DNA of 64,000 nt from Albifimbria verrucaria. Its lineage: Eukaryota > Ascomycota > Sordariomycetes > Hypocreales > Stachybotryaceae. The notes beneath the pieces are model-generated. The model saw only the letters and a list, made by a program, of their open reading frames with translations. It had not been told where the DNA came from and did not search any database. The DNA lies in contig JAHREC010000018.1 in the NCBI GenBank assembly GCA_020081605.1, positions 3,782,001 through 3,846,000 on the forward strand. Direction: 5' to 3'. Both the position numbers and the translations under genes were made by a program. This document shows, piece by piece, positions 56,102 to 64,000 of this stretch. Within the stretch, counting starts at the first letter, position 1, and every line of letters starts with the position of its first letter.

Positions 56102-57734
56102 TCAGCGTTCGCCAATACAAGCCAGAAGCAATCTCTCGTAGTCGCCAGACGTCTCCGACTTTATCCGGCTGGCAAGGCTCTTGTGGTAGCGCTGCTGATA
56201 AGCCGCCTTGATGTTCGACATGGCATTACGATCCCAGTGATAGCGGATGACGCGGGCCACGAGCAACTTGTCCTTGGTTCCAACTCCGGCCATAGCTTCT
56301 TCAAGGCGGATCGCTGCGGCCATGTACTTATCGACGGCATGGCGCAACTGGAAGAGCAGGGCATCCTCCAAATGGCCCGAAAATTCCTAAACTGAGTGTC
56401 AGCAAACATAGTTGACTTAGAGCTGGCGATACATCTCAAACGTACGCTTTTGATAACATCCTCCAAGTCCTTGTGGAACTTCTGCTTATAAGTGTGGGCG
56501 ATGGCACGAAGTTGGTTGTCATTTCGGCCGGTGAAGATGCTGCTGATGAGAACCTCATCGGTGCCCACCTTACCTTCGGTGGCCCTGTAGATGTTCATGA
56601 CGTCGTCATCAACTTGTTGAGGGATAACGGGTGCCGAGTCTTCGGCTCGGTTGGCAGCCAGGACAAGCATAAAGTGCCTCTCGACCTTTCCGCTCAGATC
56701 TGACTTGAGGAGTCTTCCAATCTCCTCCTCAAAGTTCGTTGATATGCGCCCTTGATAGCTTGGATATCGGCATTGGATCTTCCCAATAAGACATCGTCGA
56801 GAACAACCTCCTTGGTTCCCATGCCGTCCATTGCCTCGAAAAGCTCAAAGACATCGTTCAGAAGGGGCCTCGGGCCAGCTGAATCAAACCAGCCTCAAAA
56901 TAACCCCGGGTCTCGTCCTTGATATCCTCCAACAAGCTGCGCTTGAAGGTTTTGTCGAAAGTGGTTCGAATAGCTTCAACCTGAAGGGGATCCTTGGTGG
57001 CAAGAACGCGAATCAGTTCCTTCTCATCCGTACCAAAGCCCTTCATAGCACTACGCAGAGCCTTGGCATCTGGCGTCGCATCCCACTGGATGATCTGGGG
57101 GCGCCGTAGCCAGGCGAAGCTGGGGTCGGTGGCCCGTACTGCTGAGGAGCGCCATATTGTTGTTGAGGGGCACCGTACTGCTGGGGAGGGGCGCCATAGG
57201 GCTGTTGAGGAGGAGGAGCTCCGTAGGGCTGCTGAGGAGGTGCGCCGTAAGGCTGCTGGGGTGGGGAGCACCGTAGGGCTGTTGAGGAGGAGCGCCATAC
57301 GGCTGCTGCTGAGGCGGCGCTCCATACTGGCCTGGAGGAGGGGAGGTGCGCCATACTGGCCGGGGAGGAGGCGGAGCACCGTACTGGTGCTGTTGAGGAG
57401 GTGGTTGGCCGTAAGGCGGCTGGCCGCCCTGGGGAGGGTATGGGCTTCCGCTAGGAGGAGGATACTGGCCGTGCTGCTGATAGCCTTGCTGAGGAGGATA
57501 CTGGCCTTGAGGCGGCGGGTACTGGCCCTGCGGAGGGGGTACTGCTGTCCTTGGGGCGGATACTGTCCTTGCGGAGGATACTGCTGCCCTTGAGGAGGGT
57601 ACTGCTGGCCGTAGCCCTGCTGAGGCGGCTCTGGGAAGCGTTAGGAAGACGGACATGGTAAGACGAGGGGCTGCGATTTTAACGTTATATGTGGCGCAGA
57701 GGGGCTACTAACGGCCGTATCCCTGGTAAGACAT
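56102..57734 (-). CDS. Annexin (fungal ANXC-type), frame-broken
   Basis: Three exons: 57734-57713, 57630-56446, 56386-56102. It starts MSYQGYG, followed by a long YPPQGQ/YGAPPQQ-type Pro/Gln/Tyr/Gly leader and then four annexin repeats. The calcium-site motifs read KGFGTDEKELIRVLA, DGMGTKEVVLDD, EGKVGTDEVLISSIFTGR and GVGTKDKLLVARVIRYHW. Annexins bind acidic phospholipids in a calcium-dependent way; similar proline-rich leaders occur in ALG-2-binding annexins and in filamentous-fungal ANXC proteins. At least five missing bases: one near 57535, one or more in the YGAPPQQ tract, and at 57097-57101, 56864-56867 and 56731-56733. The leader length is unreliable because of these. The last exon ends ERLLLACIGER. 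Confidence 0.88.
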
Positions 57735-59558
57735 GGTGGTCGAGGCTGGATGTGAGGTTCTGCGCTCGACGGCGACGAGAAGTCGAGGAGCGGGTGAGAA
57801 TTCAATGGATGTGGAGGATGACAGGAGAGGGCCGAGGAAGGAGGGCTGTGGGTTCTTATTGTCGAGGGAGCTCAGCTTTACGTCAAAGTTGTGGATGAGC
57901 AGAGACAAGGTTGGTGCCTCTAGGCCAGGCCAGGTCAGGTCAGGTCAGACAGAACGGTAGGTCGGTCCCTCTACTACCTCCTACCCAAGTATGTACTACA
58001 GGCTTAGAGGGAGACAATAAGGCAAGGCGCGACAGGTAAGCCGGTACCTGACCCTCTGCCCCGGAGTAGGTACATGCCATAGCAGTAGCGGCTGAAGGAT
58101 GGCAGTGTGCAGCGAAACCCCACCGACCTCAGTCACCATCATTTGGTATCAAGCTATCGCGGATGACTTGCAGGGAAGGCCAGGTCAGGCTCCGAACATC
58201 ACGCCTGGATCGTGGCTGAGCCATTTATAGCTTGCCCCTCCTTCTGGTCCACAAGGTGGGCTGTGGTGGGTGGTGCTGACGAGGGTTGGGTGAAACCAGA
58301 AGCGCTTGAAAGGCATACGAAAGAATACGTTGGAGATTCTGGGGTTTGTTGCCTAGCTCGATGCCTCGTCATCACTACGAAGAAGGATCCTATGCTTTTT
58401 TTTTTCTTCTCTCGAGGGCTGCAAGTGATCTGAACATCCCCTTCTTCCTCATGCACGCTCATCATGATTAGGTAAATAACTATTCAAAAAGCCCAAGCAC
58501 CTACCTCTACGGCTGGTTCGGACTAAGGCGGCGTTAATCAGGAAATGAATGACCAATGTATTAGCGTGGCAGCGAAGCAATTAGCTATGACGCCACGACG
58601 GGAAGAGAGCGCCCCAGCCTATCAGACCGTGGCCTCGCCCTGGCCTGGCCTCGCACACATCATCACAATCAAGCACCGCCACAGATCCTGGCCCACCAGC
58701 CACTGCTGCCTTGCGCAATCGTGCTTTGGATCGCCGTTTACCATTTGCCATCACGTGTTGCACTGCCGTGTTCACCAGAATCTTCAGTCGTCGAATAAGA
58801 TTATTTTGCAAAAGCTTGTGAAGACTTGAAGAATTACTGTTAGTTGTTTTTTTCCATGATGGCTTGACATCATCTTTGCAGATAGTGAAGCTTGTCTCGA
58901 GATCACCATGATGAAACTACCAAACGCGGCCCAGGACGAGGCTGAAGACCCACCTAATTAAGCTTGTACCTACTGTAGGTAATTCTTCTGGTCTTTTTCC
59001 AAAAGTGCATATTGGTGCAGTAGATCGTGCGTGTGGCAGGAAAAGATGCAGAAACTCCTGACAAGAGCATTGAACCCTGTCGGATATCTTCCCCACTGGC
59101 TCGGTGATCTTGGGACAGGCTCAATCATGGATTGAATCCGTAGTGTTTCTCACTGTCGATGTTCATGAGATCAAGTATCTGGTACATGACCAGGCTTGGC
59201 ACATGCGGGCGTCGATGGCTGGTGACAGAGCTCCCATGCAGGTACCTGCTACTGGCTCCGAATTGCCCCACACTGAATTTCCTATTTTGGGGCCCGGGTC
59301 CGGGGTCTGGGCCTTCTTCCAGCCATCACAATTTCATGCTTACCAGCCATCGCCATTTCACACCAAAAAGCGACGCTATATCATGTTTGCGATCCGCCGC
59401 CGTCACATATGTGATCCATTGCTTTCTCCAAGTTCTGCGGCGAGAGCTGTGTCGATCCTTTATTTGCGATTTTTCTGCTTTCCGTTTCCCACTTTTTCTT
59501 TCCTTTTGCTTCTCCAGTCTTGCTCCAGCTCAGCTGTGGAGCTGCTAGTTTGTTCAAG
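57735..59558. other. Noncoding, repeats of AGGTC and GGTACC type
   Basis: Promoter of the annexin gene at the left. A CAGGT tandem stretch lies about 57920-57950 and a palindrome TACCTAC-T-GTAGGTA at 58967-58981. The right end is the pyrimidine-rich leader of the secreted protein gene. No gene supported. Confidence 0.5.
58967..58981. repeat. TACCTAC/GTAGGTA palindrome
   Basis: Seven-base arms with one-base centre, perfect. Short GTACCTA-type palindromes recur in noncoding parts of this window. Confidence 0.5.
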
Positions 59559-60526
59559 ATGCGCAAATCCATGCTTCTTGCGCTCACCTGCTACCTCGGG
59601 GCCGTCGCCGCGTTGCCACACGCAGCCATTCAGCCCCGTGCGGCTCTTACTGTCCGCGCCGACAAGCCCAAGTACTCTGTTGTGCCTTTGGAGCCGGATG
59701 ATGATGCTCCTGGCACCGGCGGTGGTGGATCAGGCAATGGCAGCGGCAACGATAACAGCGGCGGAAGCGATGACAACGGAGGTGGTTCCGGCAACGACGA
59801 TGGTGACGAGGTTGTTACCGTAACTCAGACGGTTGTGAAAACAGAAAAGCCAAAACCCACACTGTCACACATCCTCCAGAGACACACACGGTCACCAAGT
59901 CGGTTCCCAGTGTTGTCGTCTCGGTCATCGATATAAGTGCCGACGACGACACCAAAACCGTCACTGTAACTCATACCCCTAAGAGCCAAAAGCCGACAAC
60001 TACCTCAAAACCCGTGGCTATCACCTCATCTACGTCTGTTCCCAAGCCTACCATATCCATCACTAGCTCAGCGCCTGTTCCCAAGCCTACCACATCCACC
60101 ACCTCCACCACCAGCTCAGCGTCAGTTCCGGAGCCTACTACATCAACACCCACGAGTGCCTCGTCTACTCTAGCTTCAGAAACTACTACTACAAGTAGTC
60201 TCCCGTCACCTGAAGTGACCACCTCAACTACCCTGTCATCGTCTAGCTCATCGAGTTCCTCGTCAACTGAGGCTGTGGAGAGCTCTACTCCTTCATTGAC
60301 ACCTACCGCTTCTGACTCGCTCTCACTTCCCACATACACTCCCACATACACGGATGCCTCATCCGTTCCCACCACAACCACCCAACCTACGACTGTGTCT
60401 ACACCAAGCACATTCTCCACCATTACAATCACCACCTCTTCCGCGCCATCAACCACTTATGATAATGGCATGTGGCATACCACCTACCCAGCATGGAATG
60501 GCACGGATGCAAACCCACGCCAATAA
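59559..60526 (+). CDS. Secreted Ser/Thr-rich protein, frame-broken
   Basis: Begins MRKSMLLALTCYLGAVAALP, a signal peptide with a likely cleavage after Ala. After a basic PRAALTVRADKPK comes a Gly/Asp/Ser/Asn-rich linker and then a long Ser/Thr/Pro tract (KPTTTSKPVAITSSTSVPKP and many similar units, with S9-10 runs), a usual target for O-mannosylation. The tail is TYDNGMWHTTYPAWNGTDAN, with no hydrophobic GPI signal, so it is likely released or wall-associated. One missing A in 59852-59855 splits the frame; corrected length is 322 aa. No enzymatic domain. Cell-wall or surface role inferred. Confidence 0.75.
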
Positions 60527-61445
60527 GCCGAGAGAGGCTTTGAGTTTTATGCAACAATATAATGAGCACCAGGAGGCCATTTATTTGCCTTGGATGCTAG
60601 GGCATGTTTCATGGAACATGCGGAATGACGGACAATACGAAGGATCGGAGCTCATGAGAATGCGGCATGAGCAATCATAGAATGGCAAAGCATTATAATC
60701 CTGGATTTGGCTTAGGATGGCGTTATGGACACAAACAGAGCATACGGATATAGCGTCCGGTAACCACATGGACCAAGCGCTGGGACGTGTTGTAATTTCT
60801 AGATGTAGAGTCTACTCCTACAGTATCCTCAAACAAATATATCAATTGTCTCCACAGACCGGGCCACTGCATGAAAGTTTGCTGTATTCGTATACGTTGT
60901 CACTTTTTCCACATCAGCAGCGCGGCACACTGGTGTAAAAGGTCCGCCTAGTCCATGTCTCAAGCTCTCGCCGGGAGCCCGTGCAGCTATTTAGACAAAC
61001 ATTCTCTTACCGCCTCTTCTCCGTATCTCAAGCCGATAGGACTGACAGAAAGAAGAAGACGCACAAGCCAGACGGGACCTGGCATCTGTATATGAGGAGA
61101 ACGGGAAGCACCGGAGCGGTGAGAGCGCGAATGAGGCTGATGACCGTACCGAGGTGACACAAGGTAGGTAATATGATGGTGTTTTGAAGCATATAAGAAT
61201 GTCTCGTGTTGAGGAAGAAGGTGAAGAAATGTTCTCAGCCACAACCTCCTTCAGGCCGGTAACAAGCAAAGGTTTACGACATACAGCGCATACGCCTGTC
61301 CCACTTCCAGTCAGGCTTGTTAATTAGACCGAGGTCCCAACTCTCAATCATTATCAAACCTGTGATAAGCAGCATTCTTAGGCAGTGAGTCCCAGTCGAA
61401 ACACAACACGGGACGCAGCCCTTCTGCATCTCCACCACACGCCCC
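60527..61445. other. Intergenic spacer
   Basis: 3' region of the secreted protein gene and 5' region of the small membrane protein gene. No gene or RNA recognised. Confidence 0.45.
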
Positions 61446-61732
61446 ATGGACACCATTCCCGGACGCCTCGCCCCTTTGGCAAAGGAGGCAGTGCCGCCAC
61501 CGTCACTGCGATCTCGCTGCCGCGCCGCCCTGACGCCCACCGACAGACCATCATCGTGGCCACCGTCTTCTCCATAGGCCTCGCCGTGGCCGTGGCCGTC
61601 ATCATCGGCATCGTCACGCTGCGCCGGCGGGTCCACAGGCGCCGAGCCCGCGAAGAACAGCGCAAGATGGCGGCGGTACAAGCCGTTGCGCGGGCACGAT
61701 GGGGCCTCGGATCTGACGACGATAGCCCCTAG
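61446..61732 (+). CDS. Small single-pass membrane protein, possible
   Basis: ATG 61446 starts MDTIPGRLAPLAKEAVPPPS. One missing base near 61545 links it to a frame with the helix TIIVATVFSIGLAVAVAVII followed by TLRRRVHRRRAREEQRK, a strong positive-inside flank, and an acidic end GSDDDSP. The corrected model is 95 aa. The uncorrected 115-aa ORF upstream of the helix uses a GTG and is less likely. No family recognised; the helix and tail are what support it. Confidence 0.45.
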
Positions 61733-62835
61733 AAGGGGTGTGGGAAACGAGTACGATGGTGGAGACGCACATCCCCGAGTCGATCGCACTACAATGGTTC
61801 TATACATACATGGTTCTGAGGACAGAATCGAGGCATTGGAGGAGATAGCCTGAATGGGTGCCTCCTTCGAGGCCTCCGCGTCAGAAAGTTGTCCTAGGTG
61901 TAATGTCTCACGCTCCCGTGATTACAAGAATGGTTGGCGTTTTCTGGACTAGGACAACGGTGTGTTGAGGGTTATATATGAATGACAAGAAACTGCATTT
62001 ATTACATAGAGGCTATACCACCTCCAGTCATCCAACATGATCTACTCTTAATGCCACCAAGGCTGTGTGAGTAATCCAGCGTCCAGGAAGGCGCTGCAAC
62101 GGAGCAATTTCCGCTGGTCTGAATGGTGTCGTCTGCCTCGACGTTCCGGTTCCAGGCGAGACACGACAGGCGGGGCCCGAAACCCCGAGCAGTAAACCAA
62201 ATGCGGTGCGAATGTAACTGTATGCCTTGCACTTCCAAGGTCAAGATGCGAGGACAAGCATGCAAAGAAGAAATAATCAGCGCTGCAGCCACTTTCAGGT
62301 AGCGCTTGAAGCATAGATGTGGTGGGTTCAGCCGTGGCCTCCGCTCCTTTCGTCCCTCAGACATATGCACGTAAAGCTAGATCAAAGGGGACGGTGAGAA
62401 TCAGGAAGTTGTCGGAGAGCACGACTTCACAGTAAAATAAGCATATAGTCGATTAGATGTGGCGGAATGTCAGATCAGGTTGTTCTACACTTCACCGACT
62501 TCCGTCGCATACATCCATGCCCTGCTCAAATACAGCATCGCTCCAATAGGGCATGCCCACGTCCAATGACCCACCACTGGGCAGCAACACTCACAATGGG
62601 CTCGAGCTGGAGGTCAGAAGACGATGTATAGTCTGAACGTGTGCAATCTGGGGTATCATCGGAGTGGAATTTGTCTAATATAATAAATCCTGGAAGAAAC
62701 TATGCCATAACCTCCTCCTGAGACGCCGCCCGAGAAATCATCAAACGCCGTCGCTCAGTGCCTATGCTGCAATCCTAAAATCTCAAGCTAAAGAAGCTCC
62801 TTGAAGCAGAAACCATACCCAAACATCATTGAAAA
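61733..62835. other. Intergenic with a weak secreted-protein candidate
   Basis: A minus ORF at about 62002-62370 encodes YLKVAAALIISSLHACPRIL, a signal-like helix, and then CLAWNRNVEADDTIQTSGNC in the same frame. This hints at a small secreted protein but the start is unclear and another frame competes. Nothing else found. Confidence 0.3.
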
Positions 62836-63282
62836 ATGTCGCAGTCCTTTGCGTCAACGTTCTCCTCCATCATGTCACAACGAATACTATGTTTCGTTTT
62901 GTTTTCGGCGCTTGTCGATTTATCGTTGGCGCACTCAAGCACCAACCCGACAGCCAACGCCGTCATCCTCGGCCGGTCCTTATACCGCCGTGCCGAGACA
63001 GCTGGCACATCGTGCTCTGTTGAGGGCCAATGGAACTGCATGACTGACTCGTGGCAACGGTGTGCCGCAGGCTAATGGAGCGTTATTATGGAGTGTGCCG
63101 AAGGAACCATCTGTAAGCCCTCCGGTCTGACTAAGGACTTCCAAATAGAGCATGATGGAAGCCAGAATGGTAGTAATAGCGGTAGTAGTGGTGTGGCTAC
63201 GCTCTCGAAAGGGAGTGTTGCGATGTGTGGCCGCTGGTTAATCACCGTTGCACTATTGTTGCAACGGTTATGCCGGATGTAA
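62836..63282 (+). pseudogene. Secreted Cys protein interrupted by an in-frame stop
   Basis: ATG 62836 gives MSQSFASTFSSIMSQRILCF, then a hydrophobic signal region and ETAGTSCSVEGQWNCMTDSW with QRCAAG; a TAA follows at 63073-63075. The same frame goes on at once with WSVIMECAEGTICKPSGLTK and DFQIEHDGSQNGSNSGSSG, clearly the rest of the same small Cys domain (EGQWNCMT..WQRC..G.WS....CAEGT.C). The stop replaces what the pattern leads one to expect as Gln (CAA to TAA). The end (CGRWLITVALLLQRL) is hydrophobic, like a GPI signal. Unlike the other breaks, no base is missing. Probable pseudogene, or a sequencing substitution. Confidence 0.6.
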
Positions 63283-63464
63283 ATCAGGCAAAGATAGTCC
63301 CCATAATATGACTTGCAGTCTACCGGCATCAAGCTGGTCTTATGACTCTGATACTATGAGACAGTCTAAATCAACTGCTGTCACGAGCCTTAAGCGCAAG
63401 TGACGGATTTCATATAGTTTTCCAAATAAAGGTTCTTATCATGAACCAACCTCATGATAATGTC

Positions 63465-63929
63465 TTAAACGGCGTGGGATCGTCGTCTAGATGGTCGGGC
63501 AGGCGTGATAATCTCGTCCATTTGATAGTCGAGAGGCTCGAAGTCCTCACAATGGCACAACGCATTGTACTCGTGTGCGAACTTGCCGTAGAACCTGTCG
63601 GTAGGTGCGCACTCGCTGAAGCCGACGGCCAAGACAATTTGCGCACCCTCGTCGAAGAGGCGGAGGACATCGTCAGCCATAGGGTAAAGAGCCTTCTCGA
63701 AAGCACTGAGTGTTGGCTCCCACCAGACAAGGCGCATCAGGCACATGTCCGACTTTAAGTGCACCATACTCTCCCTAAGGGTATCCCATACATGACCCAT
63801 TCGAACACCATCGGGACAATGTGCCTTGCCGACCTTGGTGACAACGGATCCGTCGAGCCGTCTTCGAACCACAACCTGACCGATGCAGGTGACGGCTGGT
63901 TGCTGGATAAGCATACGTCTCCAACTCAC
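63465..63929 (-). CDS. Hypothetical protein near window edge
   Basis: A 154-aa minus ORF: HVWDTLRESMVHLKSDMCLM, RLVWWEPTLSAFEKALYPMA, LFDEGAQIVLAVGFSECAPT and DRFYGKFAHEYNALCHCEDF. The protein-like composition supports coding, but the true start, likely upstream exons and the C-terminus (ARPSRRRSHAV) are unclear, and the gene may continue past 64000. No family recognised. Confidence 0.4.
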   Translation of the reverse strand: MSWRRMLIQQPAVTCIGQVVVRRRLDGSVVTKVGKAHCPDGVRMGHVWDTLRESMVHLKSDMCLMRLVWWEPTLSAFEKALYPMADDVLRLFDEGAQIVLAVGFSECAPTDRFYGKFAHEYNALCHCEDFEPLDYQMDEIITPARPSRRRSHAV

Positions 63930-64000
63930 ACCACGGCAGGTAAAAGCAGGGTGAGCGTGATATGACTTCCAAGGGCCGATGAAGGCGTAGGGAGCAGAAG

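Overview
The window is nuclear DNA of a filamentous ascomycete (Pezizomycotina). Genes are dense and lie on both strands. They are interrupted by short (about 45-105 nt) GT-AG introns, several with a recognisable CTAAC/CTGAC branch site. The protein set includes COP9 signalosome subunit 4, a Rad17/Rad24 clamp loader, RTG2, an annexin with a YPPQG-type leader, a Zn2Cys6 regulator, an F-box protein and a questin-oxidase-like protein. A sordariomycete, perhaps Hypocreales, is my inference from family flavour; it is not proven.

Layout. 0-6 kb: peroxisomal membrane protein 4 (+), a CAP59/CMT1-type mannosyltransferase (-), then an AT-rich gap and a secreted Cys-rich protein (+). 6-16 kb: CSN4 (+) tail to tail with an SGNH esterase (-), RAD24 (-), and a questin-oxidase-like gene (-) that shares a short divergent promoter with a UBE3D/HECT_2-type gene (+). 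16-30 kb: a SNF2-family ATPase (+), an F-box/LRR-like protein (+), a small Cys/His protein (-), and a 1.1-kaa DUF8004-like protein (-). 30-35 kb: no convincing gene. 35-40 kb: a Zn2Cys6 regulator (+) convergent with RTG2 (-). 40-44 kb: no convincing gene. 44-54 kb: a conserved gene of unknown role (+), a BTB protein (-) and a zinc-finger protein (-). 54-64 kb: an orphan ORF (-), an annexin (-), a Ser/Thr-rich secreted protein (+), a small one-helix membrane protein (+), a secreted Cys protein broken by an in-frame stop (+), and an edge fragment.

The most important observation is technical. At least 47 single-base frame breaks interrupt 16 genes, including housekeeping ones. About 38 lack one base and about 9 have one extra base. 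Most lie in homopolymers; a G/C run of four that should be five is the commonest case. If each break is undone, complete gene models return to multiples of three with all intron phases correct. The breaks are therefore most likely consensus errors, and no protein here should be taken from the raw reading frames. Five genes (PXMP4-like, SGNH, RTG2, the 24.9-kb ORF and the 54.9-kb ORF) are clean.

I found no rRNA, tRNA, CRISPR array, transposon ORF or biosynthetic cluster, and nothing I can defend as a new multi-gene system. The biologically more interesting items are the secreted Cys-rich proteins (one with a likely C-to-T nonsense change), the unclassified 44-kb gene, the lineage-type SNF2 protein and some palindromic motifs in noncoding DNA.
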